Shown here: positions 1-8,154 of the stretch, piece by piece | How positions within the stretch are numbered: the first letter of the stretch is position 1 | Layout: every line of letters begins with the position of its first letter | Source: Alkaliphilus metalliredigens QYMF | GTDB lineage: Bacteria > Bacillota > Clostridia > Peptostreptococcales > Natronincolaceae | NCBI RefSeq assembly: GCF_000016985.1 | Contig: NC_009633.1 | Location: forward strand, 1,240,001 to 1,304,000 | Direction of reading: 5' to 3' | Length of the DNA: 64,000 bases | Program-made: the position numbers and the translations under genes | The notes under the pieces: model-generated | Databases searched by the model: none | What the model saw: the letters and a program-made list of their open reading frames with translations, nothing else | Told to the model about the DNA's origin: nothing

Positions 1-109
1 AATGATGATATATCAAACACAATCAGGTGAAGCTATTTTGCTTAGGGAAAAAAATCAAAGAATATTCATGAAATAAAGTGGGAATACATTATAAAGAGGA
101 TGAGCTTAA

Positions 110-250
110 ATAAAATATGATGTGATAGATTCAATTAAAGATAAGATTGAAAAGATTTCCATGGAAGTTTATGGAGCTGATGCCCCGAGCTTACTGGGAC
201 GTTCAAGTGGATTTAGAATCTCTGTAAAAGAAAGTAGACTAAAAGCCTGA
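110..250 (+). pseudogene. Decayed fragment of formate-tetrahydrofolate ligase
   Basis: A 46-codon open stretch without a start codon, running from a stop codon to TGA at 248-250. It reads like two separate pieces of formyl-THF synthetase joined in frame. The first half (DSIKDKIEKISMEVYGAD) resembles the family segment SIKDKIxKIAxEIYGAD. The second half (LLGRSSGFRISVKESRL) resembles the segment LGRPxxFxITVREVRL, which lies several dozen residues further on in intact enzymes. The intervening residues and the glycine-rich C-terminus are missing. The call rests on family sequence remembered without alignment. It is a gene relic, and an intact fhs must be elsewhere if the organism uses the Wood-Ljungdahl or one-carbon pathway. 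Confidence 0.55.
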
Positions 251-266
251 TCATTGTCAGGCCTTT
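241..266 (+). terminator. Terminator-like hairpin after the fhs relic
   Basis: AAAGCCTGA and TCAGGCCTTT pair around a 6-nt loop with one bulge. It overlaps the stop codon of the relic. The T-run is weak. Confidence 0.4.
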
Positions 267-327
267 AGTCTCTTATGATATAATATAGATGAGATTCCAG
301 TGAAGAAAGGAGCAATCTATAGAGACC

Positions 328-510
328 ATGGGAATATTATATCAGTTGTTAAGTTTAGTATTGATTGTATTAATGCTTGGTGTTCCAATTGTGATTACGG
401 TGTTGGTGATTAGGCACTTTGGGAAAAAAGAAAGTCATAACGAGTTGGTTTTAAACAAAATTATTGAGCTTGAAAAACGAATTGAGGAATTGGAAAGTGG
501 AGGAGATTGA
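328..510 (+). CDS. Small single-pass membrane protein
   Basis: 60 residues. A hydrophobic segment at about residues 5-30 is followed by a charged helix rich in Glu, Lys and Leu (about 33-57) that could form a coiled coil. The layout resembles small membrane-anchored coiled-coil proteins of unknown function in Clostridia. AAAGGAG lies at 306-312, about 15 nt before the ATG, which is a long spacing, so the start is not certain. The next tiny ORF begins one base after this stop, suggesting coupling. No function is recognised. The protein would sit in the membrane with its helix in the cytoplasm or outside, which the sequence does not settle. Confidence 0.5.
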   Translation: MGILYQLLSLVLIVLMLGVPIVITVLVIRHFGKKESHNELVLNKIIELEKRIEELESGGD

Positions 511-511
511 A

Positions 512-565
512 ATGAATACCGATGAGGCTGGAAATTTAATTAGAGCTGCTTTGAGAACAATCTAA
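512..565 (+). CDS. Possible 17-residue peptide
   Basis: An ATG-started 17-codon ORF lies right behind the stop of the preceding small membrane protein, with GGAGGAGA 8 nt upstream. The product would be a short, mildly amphipathic peptide. The ribosome binding site is its only support, and it is followed at once by a strong terminator. It could equally be non-functional. Confidence 0.25.
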   Translation: MNTDEAGNLIRAALRTI

Positions 566-589
566 AGCTAAAAATACAGATAGTGATGA

Positions 590-632
590 TCACCTAAGGT
601 TTTTGAAATAAAAAACCTTAGGTGATTTTTTT
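590..632 (+). terminator. Rho-independent terminator
   Basis: A 15-bp perfect stem (TCACCTAAGGTTTTT paired with its complement at 611-625) is followed by seven T. It ends the 328-565 transcription unit and runs directly into the hairpin-array repeat. Confidence 0.85.
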
Positions 633-845
633 ATATAATAGGAAAGTTTTCTTTCCTATTATATAAAAAAGAGGGGTTGTAGGGGATGAAATCCCCTGCC
701 TGTACTCAGGAAGGTGCTCAGACAGCTTGGCTGTCGTCGAAGGAAACCTAGGGTTTCCTATAAGTAGGCAACCAGTTTAGCTTGCTAAATTGTGTTGATC
801 ACTTAGTTGTTTCATCTAGCGAAAGCGTCGTAGACGCTTTTTTTA
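631..845 (+). repeat. Five-hairpin array repeat, copy 1 (with an extra hairpin)
   Basis: Successive perfect stem-loops: A 631-646/651-666 (16 bp), B 681-687/691-697, C 721-726/730-735, D 741-748/752-759, E 824-829/833-838 followed by seven T. Joining segments such as AAGGTGCTCAGAC, GTCGTCGAAGG and CTAGCGAAAGCGTC are shared with copy 2 at 29190-29347. Between D and E this copy carries about 56 extra bases with one more hairpin (about 13 bp, 769-798). Stems C and D differ from copy 2 by paired changes that keep base pairing. It is either a structured RNA with its own terminator or a palindromic non-autonomous mobile repeat. No protein is encoded. Confidence 0.8.
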
Positions 846-1235
846 TCAAGAATGTAGTAGAACAATATATTAGTATTTAGAATTTTTTCGGAATGATTTT
901 GTAAAAGTAAAATATAATTTAAGGATAGTGTATAGATAACGATTCTAATGGATTTCTTATTACTAAAAAAAACAGGGTATTTCACCGAATGTAAGAGTGC
1001 TTAAAGCTACAATAATGAATAGAATTATGAAAAATTAAAATATTAAAAATAATTAATTTTTTTTCGCAAAATAAGAAGGAGTTTGATGATGTATGAAGAA
1101 ATATAAAAATAGAACAACATTCTAAAATGTGAAAAATACATAACAGATTAGAAAAGCTAAACAAGTCAAACAAATTTAGAAGTAATTATTATTTACTTTA
1201 ATTAAATTAAAAATAGTAGAAGGGAAGGGATTAAA
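846..1235. other. AT-rich intergenic stretch
   Basis: About 390 bases with no convincing ORF on either strand. The only long open frame (minus strand, 982-1173) has no ribosome binding site and a composition typical of translated AT-rich DNA. The last part should hold the promoter of the gene starting at 1236, but no clear -35/-10 pair stands out. Confidence 0.5.
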
Positions 1236-2084
1236 ATGGCAAAAAAGAAGAGTATATTGGACTTAATGAAGATGAAAAAGGCGGAGGAGCAGGTTGCATG
1301 GGTCACTGCATATGATTTTCCCACGGCATCCTTTGCAGAGCAAGCAGGCATGGAAATGATATTAGTGGGAGATTCACTAGGTATGGTTGTTTTAGGATAC
1401 CAAGGAACGATTCCAGTAACAATGGAAGACTGTATTTCCCATTGTCAAGCTGTACGAAGAGGAGCTCCCAATACTTGGGTAATTGGAGATATGCCTTTTG
1501 GATCCTACCAAGTATCCGATGAAGACGCCGTAAGAAATGCAGTTCGTTTTATGAAGGAAGCGGATGTAGATTGTATTAAGCTAGAGGGGGGAGACCGAGT
1601 TAAAAGTCGTATTAGGGCAATTACTGATGCAGGGATTCCAGTAATGGGACATATTGGACTCACACCTCAAAGTTCTGGTCAACTAGGTGGATTTAAAGCC
1701 CAGGGTAGACGAGTCGACAATGCCAGGGTTTTAATCCAAGATGCTTTGGTTGTTCAGGAGGCAGGTGCTTTTTCATTATTAGTAGAAGCCGTACCGCCAG
1801 AGGTAACCAAGTTTATAGCTGATAAATTAGACATCCCTGTTTACTCCATAGGTGCAGGACCCTGTGATGGACAGCTGGTCATTAGTGGAGATATGCTAGG
1901 AAAGTTCCAAGCATTTACACCAAAGTTTATCAAAAAATATGCTAATGTAGCAGAAGTAGAAACAAATGCATTTAAAGAGTACGTAGCAGAAGTAAAAGCT
2001 GGTCAGTTCCCAACAGATGATCATGTGTATCACATACTAGACACCCAAGAAGAGTTTGAAAAGCTATTCCAAGAATTTAAGTAA
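1236..2084 (+). CDS. Ketopantoate hydroxymethyltransferase-like (PanB family) enzyme
   Basis: 282 residues, close to the usual PanB length. PanB transfers a hydroxymethyl group from methylene-THF to 2-oxoisovalerate in coenzyme A synthesis. Residues matching the metal-binding and catalytic set of E. coli PanB are in place: Asp46 in VGDSLGM, Asp85, Lys115 and Glu117 in KLEGGD, and Glu184 in VEAVP. The GHIGLTPQS segment is also typical. There is no panC or panD nearby. The neighbours are amino-acid and ectoine-type catabolic genes, so this copy may serve a retro-aldol or hydroxymethyl transfer step in a degradative route rather than vitamin synthesis. That role is inferred from context. AGGGAAGGG precedes the ATG. 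Confidence 0.8.
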   Translation: MAKKKSILDLMKMKKAEEQVAWVTAYDFPTASFAEQAGMEMILVGDSLGMVVLGYQGTIPVTMEDCISHCQAVRRGAPNTWVIGDMPFGSYQVSDEDAVRNAVRFMKEADVDCIKLEGGDRVKSRIRAITDAGIPVMGHIGLTPQSSGQLGGFKAQGRRVDNARVLIQDALVVQEAGAFSLLVEAVPPEVTKFIADKLDIPVYSIGAGPCDGQLVISGDMLGKFQAFTPKFIKKYANVAEVETNAFKEYVAEVKAGQFPTDDHVYHILDTQEEFEKLFQEFK

Positions 2085-2189
2085 AACCATTGAATGGCAA
2101 AAGATAAGTTGTCGTACTAACTAAGTAAACTTAAAGTTTAACACTTTAATCATAAATTAATCATAAAAAATTTTAAGGGGGATTTTAAA

Positions 2190-3128
2190 ATGGCAATGAA
2201 GGATATTGAAAAGTATATTGTGGAGAAGACACCTTTTCCACTGAAGGACAGACGTGATTTACCAACATCAGAAGCGAGATTTGAGGGCGGAGCGCACTAC
2301 AGAATGGAAGTGCCGGGTATCGAAAATGCTGAGAACTTTGAGGTGCTAGTAAAGGAATCTGAAAAACAAAATATGCCAATTCACAGAGCTATCGGTACTG
2401 TAGGTGGATCTGCTTTACTTGATAAAAAAGAATTAAAATACTACGCTGAAATTGGTGCAGATGCTAAAATAGAGGCATTGGTGAATCCAATGGCTACAAG
2501 AGCATGGGATAATGGAAGACAGTATACAACACCAGAGGGATATGTATCTGGTATGAGAATTAGAGGGCAAGATAACCTGTATTTATGGTTAAAAGAATTT
2601 GATAGATGCATTGAAGCGGGGATTAGAGGTTTCTTGATTACTGATGAAGGTTTATTGCAACTCGTTAGTAAAATGAGAGCAGACGGAGTAATCCCAGCAG
2701 ACGTGAAATTTAAGGTTTCAGTTTTCGCAGGACATGGTAACGCATTAGGAGCAAGTTTATTGGAGGAATTAGGCGCAGATAGCTTCAACCCTCTAGCGGA
2801 TTTGTCATTAGATATGCTTGCATCTATCAGAAGTGTAACGAATATGCCACTAGATGTGTATATGAGTATTGTAGACTCCATGGGAGGACACCAAAGACAT
2901 GTTGAGGCAGCAGAAATAGCAAGAATATGTGGACCCGTTTACTTTAAGTTTGAGCCAGGTAAAAACGAGTGTGATCTATATAACTCTTGGCATGAGTCAG
3001 CCCACTTAAATCACTTAGTAAAAGTAAAAGTAAAAATGGCTCAAATCTGTAAAGATTGGTGCGATGACAGTGACACAGGATTGATATTCAACGACTATAA
3101 AGATGATTTAGCCATTCCAAAGCCATAA
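2190..3128 (+). CDS. TIM-barrel protein, possibly peptidase U32-like
   Basis: 312 residues with alternating beta-alpha segments ending in motifs such as IEALVNP, GFLITDEG, VFAGHGNALG, DSFNPLADL and YFKFEPG, which suggest a TIM barrel. It recalls proteins annotated as U32 peptidases, but the characteristic U32 signature near a Glu and Cys is not visible, so peptidase activity should not be assumed. A strong AGGGGGAT precedes the ATG. It follows the PanB-like gene by 105 bp and precedes glutamate dehydrogenase, from which a hairpin at 3150-3191 separates it. It is likely cytoplasmic and part of the same catabolic block. Function is unknown. Confidence 0.6.
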   Translation: MAMKDIEKYIVEKTPFPLKDRRDLPTSEARFEGGAHYRMEVPGIENAENFEVLVKESEKQNMPIHRAIGTVGGSALLDKKELKYYAEIGADAKIEALVNPMATRAWDNGRQYTTPEGYVSGMRIRGQDNLYLWLKEFDRCIEAGIRGFLITDEGLLQLVSKMRADGVIPADVKFKVSVFAGHGNALGASLLEELGADSFNPLADLSLDMLASIRSVTNMPLDVYMSIVDSMGGHQRHVEAAEIARICGPVYFKFEPGKNECDLYNSWHESAHLNHLVKVKVKMAQICKDWCDDSDTGLIFNDYKDDLAIPKP

Positions 3129-3149
3129 TAATTAGTTTGTAAAGAATTC

Positions 3150-3191
3150 ATAGCCCCACTCTTATTGAATAATCAGTGGGAGTGGGGCTAT
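3150..3191 (+). terminator. Hairpin between TIM-barrel gene and glutamate dehydrogenase
   Basis: ATAGCCCCACTC pairs with GAGTGGGGCTAT (12 bp) around an 18-nt loop. Only a short T-rich tail follows, so it may be an attenuating or processing hairpin rather than a full terminator. Confidence 0.55.
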
Positions 3192-3238
3192 TTAAGTATA
3201 AGGGTTTTGTTATTGATAAAAAAACTGGAGGGATAAAT

Positions 3239-4471
3239 ATGAGTAATCCATTTCAAACAGCATTAAGTACATTGAAGGCAGCCAGTGAAGTTGCAGGTCT
3301 TGAGCCTAACGTAGTAAAAATGCTTAGCCAACCTAAACGAATTTTTGAGTTCACAATTCCAATGAAAATGGATAATGGAGACTTAGAAATATTTACAGCA
3401 TATCGTGTTCATTACAATGATGCATTAGGTCAAACGAAAAATGGAATTAGATTTGTGCCCAATCTAGATTTAGATACAGTAAAGGCATTGGGATTTTGGA
3501 TGACAGTAAAGCATGCAGTTTCAGGGATACCAGCTGGCGGCGGTAAGGGTGGTATTAGAGTTGATCCTAAAAAATTGAGTGAAGGCGAATTAGAAAGATT
3601 GACAAGATCATATATCCGGAAGTTGCCTATGAAAGGCGCATGGGTAGACATTCCAGGTGCAGATATCGGAACAAGTGCTAAAACCCAAGGATGGATGCTA
3701 GACGAGTATGAAGAAATCATGGGATTCCACAGTCCAGCAGCTATTAACGATAAGCCTGCTGAGTTGAATGGTACAGTTGGCAGTATGGAAGCCACAGGAA
3801 CAGGGGCATTCTTTGTTACAATGGAGGCCGTTAAAGATTTATCCATTCCTAAGGGCTCTACTGTTGTCATCCAAGGCTTTGGTAATGTAGGTCGAATTGC
3901 AGGAAGACTTCTTCACCAAGAGGGATATGTAGTCATCGCAGTGAGTGATATTAGTGGTGGTATTTATAATCCCCAAGGCTTAGATGTTGAAAAATTAGAG
4001 GCATACGTAGATGAAACTGGATCAATTAAGGATTTTCCAGGTACAACTGTGGTTTCCAATGAAGCATTATTACAATTAGAGTGTGATATATTGATGCCTT
4101 CAGCTGTTCAAAGTGTCATAACAGAGCAAAATGCCCACAATATCAAGACAAAACTGATCATGGAATGTGCAAATGGACCTACGACTCCAGCCGGTGAGGC
4201 GATTCTTGAAAAAAGAGGAATCATTATTGTTCCTGATGTGCTGACCAACAGTGGTAGTGCCATCGTTTGTTCCTTTGAACGGACCCAGGGTTTAACTGAT
4301 ACATACTGGGATATAGAAACAGTTAATTCAAAGCTAAAGGAACGCATTGTTAAGGCCTATAAAGAAACAACAACAACGGCAAAGGATAAAAATACATCAT
4401 TGAGAAATGCTGCATGGGTAAATGGTTTGACAAAGGTTGCTAAAGCAATGAAGGCAAGAGGTTGGGTGTAG
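3239..4471 (+). CDS. Glutamate dehydrogenase (Glu/Leu/Phe/Val dehydrogenase family)
   Basis: 410 residues from the ATG at 3239, chosen because GGAGGG sits 6 nt upstream. A longer in-frame extension would start inside the preceding hairpin. The enzyme interconverts glutamate with 2-oxoglutarate and ammonia. The N-terminal catalytic domain contains PAGGGKGG (Lys103), the GADIGT segment and NGTVGSMEATG. The C-terminal Rossmann domain has the dinucleotide motif GFGNVG at about residue 216. Coenzyme preference cannot be read with confidence. In this cluster it could recycle the amino group acceptor for transaminases, or feed 2-oxoglutarate to the ferredoxin oxidoreductases at 10491-13078. Confidence 0.9.
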   Translation: MSNPFQTALSTLKAASEVAGLEPNVVKMLSQPKRIFEFTIPMKMDNGDLEIFTAYRVHYNDALGQTKNGIRFVPNLDLDTVKALGFWMTVKHAVSGIPAGGGKGGIRVDPKKLSEGELERLTRSYIRKLPMKGAWVDIPGADIGTSAKTQGWMLDEYEEIMGFHSPAAINDKPAELNGTVGSMEATGTGAFFVTMEAVKDLSIPKGSTVVIQGFGNVGRIAGRLLHQEGYVVIAVSDISGGIYNPQGLDVEKLEAYVDETGSIKDFPGTTVVSNEALLQLECDILMPSAVQSVITEQNAHNIKTKLIMECANGPTTPAGEAILEKRGIIIVPDVLTNSGSAIVCSFERTQGLTDTYWDIETVNSKLKERIVKAYKETTTTAKDKNTSLRNAAWVNGLTKVAKAMKARGWV

Positions 4472-4514
4472 AAGGAAAAATCAATACGAAAAGAGCTACA
4501 GGGAGGTCAAATGG

Positions 4515-5702
4515 ATGAATATTGACAAAGAGGTGATGCTTCTTAAGGACGAACTCATTGCCTTAAGAAGGGATTTCCATCAGCATCCTGAGCTAGGATT
4601 TCAAGAGCATAGAAGCGCAGAGGTGATTAGAGAATACTTAAATAGCTGTGGGATAGAAGTCAAAACAGTTGCGAAAACGGGTGTCGTAGGCTTGCTAAAG
4701 GGAAAGCACCCAGGTTCCACTGTTATGCTAAGAGCGGACATGGATGCGCTACCAATTGAAGAGGAAAATGATGTACCCTATAAGTCTATTAATAAAGGAA
4801 AAATGCATGCCTGTGCCCATGATGGACATATGGCTATGCTATTGGTGGCGGCGAAGATCTTAGCCCAAGGAAAAGAAGAAATCAGAGGTAACATTAAATT
4901 TGTATTTCAGCCTAATGAAGAAGAGGCAGGAGCAAGAATCATGATTGAAGAGGGTGTGTTAGAAAATCCACAGGTGGATGCAGCCTTAGGGATTCATCTG
5001 TGGACCCCTCTAGAAAGTGGGAAGATGGGGATTGCACCAGGACCTGTTATGGGTGCCCACGACAACTTCAAAATTGTCATAAAAGGAAAAGGCGGGCATA
5101 CATCGGCGCCACATACCTCGGTTGATCCAATTATTACTGCAGCTAACATCATTCAAACTGTCCAAATTATTCAAACAAGGGAAATCAATGCCCTAACCCC
5201 TACTGTTTTGATGTTCGGGAAAATAAACGGAGGGACCACGCCAAATGTAATCCCAGAGAGTGTCACATTAGAAGGGACCATTAGGTATTTATATGAAGGG
5301 AACGATGATGGGGAAGAGCAGCCAAGAAAGCGACTAGAGCGAATCGTCAAAAGTGTGTGTGAAGGGCATAGGGCGGAATATGAACTGGAAGTTAGACCAA
5401 GTAACACCACATTAATGAATGATCCTCAATTAACTGCCTTAGTAGAGATAGAAGCAGGCAAAATTGTTAAGGAGAGACAAAGAGATGTGATACCCTATAT
5501 TTGCATGGCAGGGGAAGATTTTTCAGAATTTTCAATGGAGGTACCTAGTACATTCATTTTCATAGGAACAGGCAATAAAAATGAGAAATCCCATTATCCA
5601 CATCATCATCCTCGTTTTAACATTGATGAAAACACATTGCTTATGGGAGTTCAGATGCATATTAGAGGTGCTCTAGCTTATTTATCTAGTAGTAAATTTT
5701 GA
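4515..5702 (+). CDS. M20D metallo-amidohydrolase (N-acyl-L-amino acid hydrolase type)
   Basis: 395 residues. Zinc-site motifs of the M20D group are present: MHACAHDGH (Cys100, His102), the PNEEEAG pair Glu135/Glu136, and MAGEDFSEF near the C-terminus. The dimerisation segment GKGGHTSAPH is also present. Relatives remove acyl groups from N-acetyl amino acids or IAA conjugates. The ATG at 4515 is preferred over 4511 because the latter frame stops after four codons and GGAGG sits at 8-nt spacing. Because an ectoine-hydrolase-like gene lies downstream, this enzyme could supply the N-acetyl-diaminobutyrate deacetylase step done by DoeB elsewhere. That assignment is an inference. Confidence 0.85.
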   Translation: MNIDKEVMLLKDELIALRRDFHQHPELGFQEHRSAEVIREYLNSCGIEVKTVAKTGVVGLLKGKHPGSTVMLRADMDALPIEEENDVPYKSINKGKMHACAHDGHMAMLLVAAKILAQGKEEIRGNIKFVFQPNEEEAGARIMIEEGVLENPQVDAALGIHLWTPLESGKMGIAPGPVMGAHDNFKIVIKGKGGHTSAPHTSVDPIITAANIIQTVQIIQTREINALTPTVLMFGKINGGTTPNVIPESVTLEGTIRYLYEGNDDGEEQPRKRLERIVKSVCEGHRAEYELEVRPSNTTLMNDPQLTALVEIEAGKIVKERQRDVIPYICMAGEDFSEFSMEVPSTFIFIGTGNKNEKSHYPHHHPRFNIDENTLLMGVQMHIRGALAYLSSSKF

Positions 5703-5820
5703 TACTTCTCTAAAAAACCATACAGTTTGATCAATCTTGTGCTGGGAAACAAGGTTAGATGTAGTATAATAGATATCAAGAAATCTATTCTAAAATACAG
5801 AAACTGAATTGGAAAGGGCG

Positions 5821-6672
5821 ATGAAGTTGAAAAAGTCACCAAGTGATCACAATCCAAAGTACCCAGTACAAACCGTTGGGAAAGCATTGGAGATTATCGA
5901 ATTACTATCTAAAGAAGTCTCTAAAGAAGGCCTGGGCATTAGCGAATTAAGTGCCAAATTAGAAATGGGAAAAAGTACTGTTCACCGTCTACTAGACACA
6001 TTATCAGCCTATCGATATGTTGAAAGATGCCCAGATACCACAAAATATCGACTGGGGTGGAAGATGTTTGAAATCGGAAATTTGATTCCACAACAGCGTA
6101 ATTTATATAATATTGATACCAGGGTGTTACAAGAGTTATGTACCCAATATGGTGAAACAGTTAACCTCGGTGTTCGGGTTGACCATAGTGTGGTAACCAT
6201 TTCTAAAATGAGTCCTAAAACATCATTGATAGCAAATCTTCAGGTAGGAGCCCAAGAACCGATCTATGCAACTGCCATGGGCAAGGTTTTAATGAGCGAG
6301 ATGAGTAAAACAGAAGTCATGGAAATATTAGGAGATCGGGTGTTTCAAAAGTTCACACCTAATACCATTGCGAACATAGATGACCTAATCGTAGAGTTAG
6401 CCAGGATTAGAATGCAAGGATACAGTATAGACGATGAAGAATTTGTAGCAGGGCTTTCGTGTATTTCAATGCCTGTTCGGGACTTCAATAATGAAATTGT
6501 TGCAGGGATTAGTGTAAGTGGTCCCAGTATGCGTCTGAACTTCAATAAAATCATGGATATTAAAATAGGCTTAGAAAAGGCCAGTACGAAATTGTCTACT
6601 TATCTAGGGTTGGATCAAAAAGAAGAAGTGAATCTGGTATTTGAAGATGAGACGATTATAGAAGGCCAATAA
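5821..6672 (+). CDS. IclR family transcriptional regulator
   Basis: About 283 residues from ATG 5821; an in-frame TTG at 5809 has no better ribosome binding site. The N-terminal winged helix (about residues 15-80) contains AVGKALEIIELL-like and GKSTVHRLLDTL recognition segments. The C-terminal IclR effector-binding domain includes LGVRVDHSVV, PIYATAMGKVLMS, GYSIDDEEFVAGLSCI and the PVRDF segment. Such proteins usually control catabolic genes next to them in response to a pathway intermediate. It sits between the M20 amidohydrolase and the M24 ectoine-hydrolase-like gene, all on the same strand, and is the likely local regulator. A -10-like TATAAT is at 5765-5770 without a good -35. Confidence 0.9.
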   Translation: MKLKKSPSDHNPKYPVQTVGKALEIIELLSKEVSKEGLGISELSAKLEMGKSTVHRLLDTLSAYRYVERCPDTTKYRLGWKMFEIGNLIPQQRNLYNIDTRVLQELCTQYGETVNLGVRVDHSVVTISKMSPKTSLIANLQVGAQEPIYATAMGKVLMSEMSKTEVMEILGDRVFQKFTPNTIANIDDLIVELARIRMQGYSIDDEEFVAGLSCISMPVRDFNNEIVAGISVSGPSMRLNFNKIMDIKIGLEKASTKLSTYLGLDQKEEVNLVFEDETIIEGQ

Positions 6673-6816
6673 GCCTTCTATAATATGATCTAAAAGTACT
6701 TTTCTTTAGGGGTTATTATCAGAATATAAAAAACATTCAATATCAATTTGCATAGTCGTAAGTTGATTTAAACAATTAAACTGATACTAATTTAATGCGA
6801 GGGGGATGATAAAGTT

Positions 6817-7989
6817 ATGTTGCCATTCGATCGTTCGGAATATGTAGGAAGAATGAAAAAGGTTCAAGCTCAAATGATTGCAAAGGATATTGATGCCCTA
6901 TTGATCACAGACCCAGCGAATATGTGTTATTTGGCCGGTCATGATGCATGGTCTTTTTACGTTCATCAAATGCTATTGATTACCTTAGATGATGAAATGC
7001 CTATTTTTATTGGTCGATATATGGACGCCTTTAGTGGCGTCGTGAAAACAACCTGGCTTGATGAAAATCATGTGAGGGCCTATAGTGATGATTATGTACA
7101 AAGCACAATAAAGCATCCAATGGATTATGTTAGTGATGTGATGAAAGAATTAAAGCTGGATAATAAGCGAATTGCAGTTGAAATGGATAACTATTATTTC
7201 ACAGCAGCGGCTTATTTAAGTCTAAAGGAAGGATTACCAAACGCCCAGCTTGTTAATGGAAATGTATTGGTAAATTGGGTCCGGATTATTAAATCCCATG
7301 GGGAAATAGAATTGATGAAAAGGGCAGGAAAAATTGCTGAAAAGGCAATGCAGGCTGCAGTAGATACACTAGAAGCGGGGGCAAGGCAATGTGATGTGGC
7401 TGCAAGTATTTTTGGAGCCCAGATCAGGGGAACGGCGGAATTTGGAGGAGATTATCCAAGTATTGTACCCTTGCTTCCTGCTGGTAAAGCAGCAGGTGCA
7501 CCACACTTAACCTGGACAGATGAACGGTATCCAGAGAATATTATTGTGGCTGTAGAATTAGCTGGATGTCACCAGAGATATCATTCACCGATGGCTAGAA
7601 CGGTTTCCATTGGAAAACCCAGTGAAGAAGCCCATAGGGTAGCTGAGATCACCGTGGAAGGCCTTAATGCTGCCCTTGAAGCAGCAAAACCAGGCAACAC
7701 CTGTGAGGATATTGAGGGAGCATGGAGAAATGTGATTGCCAAGTATGGAATCGAGAAAGAATCTCGAATTGGATATTCAATGGGATTAAACTATCCACCA
7801 GATTGGGGTGAGCATACAGCAAGCCTTAGACCAGGTGATAAAACCATATTAAAGCCAAATATGACTTTTCACTGTATCCCTGGAATGTATTTCGATGACT
7901 TTGGTGTTTCAATTAGTGAATCATTCAGAATCACTGAAAATGGCTATGAAACCTTTGCTAATTTTCCACGGAAACTCTTTATTAAGTAG
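6817..7989 (+). CDS. Ectoine hydrolase-like M24 family protein (DoeA/EutD type)
   Basis: 390 residues. N-terminal creatinase-type domain (to about 160) with NMCYLAGHDAWSFYVHQ, then the pita-bread fold. Segments VELAGCHQRYHSPMART, PGNTCEDI, GYSMGLNYPPDWGEHT and SLRPGD closely resemble ectoine hydrolase DoeA/EutD as I know it, which opens the ectoine ring to N-acetyl-diaminobutyrate. The metal ligands of true M24 peptidases are replaced (Glu for the first Asp, Pro for the second, Ile for the EPG glutamate), as in metal-free creatinase-type members. GAGGGGG lies upstream of the ATG. Its partner at 8155 is EutA-like. The actual substrate might be ectoine or a related compatible solute. Confidence 0.8.
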   Translation: MLPFDRSEYVGRMKKVQAQMIAKDIDALLITDPANMCYLAGHDAWSFYVHQMLLITLDDEMPIFIGRYMDAFSGVVKTTWLDENHVRAYSDDYVQSTIKHPMDYVSDVMKELKLDNKRIAVEMDNYYFTAAAYLSLKEGLPNAQLVNGNVLVNWVRIIKSHGEIELMKRAGKIAEKAMQAAVDTLEAGARQCDVAASIFGAQIRGTAEFGGDYPSIVPLLPAGKAAGAPHLTWTDERYPENIIVAVELAGCHQRYHSPMARTVSIGKPSEEAHRVAEITVEGLNAALEAAKPGNTCEDIEGAWRNVIAKYGIEKESRIGYSMGLNYPPDWGEHTASLRPGDKTILKPNMTFHCIPGMYFDDFGVSISESFRITENGYETFANFPRKLFIK

Positions 7990-8082
7990 TTCTGTTAAGA
8001 CAGCTAAAGACGATAACAGCACAAATAGTGGGTTTAAAATATAAATGAAAGTTAAACACTCTCACAAAGGGAAATATGATGT

Positions 8083-8113
8083 CTAAAAGAGGTAAACAAT
8101 CTGCCTCTTTTAG
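8083..8113 (+). terminator. Hairpin between M24 and EutA-like genes
   Basis: CTAAAAGAGG pairs perfectly with CCTCTTTTAG around an 11-nt loop and is followed by GCTGTTTTAG. It could partly terminate transcription before the EutA-like gene. Confidence 0.5.
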
Positions 8114-8154
8114 GCTGTTTTAGTTATGTTAAATTAAGGGAGGATGGATGCTTT

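Noticed and set aside
631-845. CRISPR array or tRNA cluster interpretation of the hairpin repeat
   Set aside because: There is no regular repeat-spacer period, each hairpin has a different sequence, and no cloverleaf with CCA-type acceptor could be drawn.
2441-2881. Long minus-strand frame inside the TIM-barrel gene
   Set aside because: A shadow of a well-supported plus-strand gene, with no RBS and no family resemblance.
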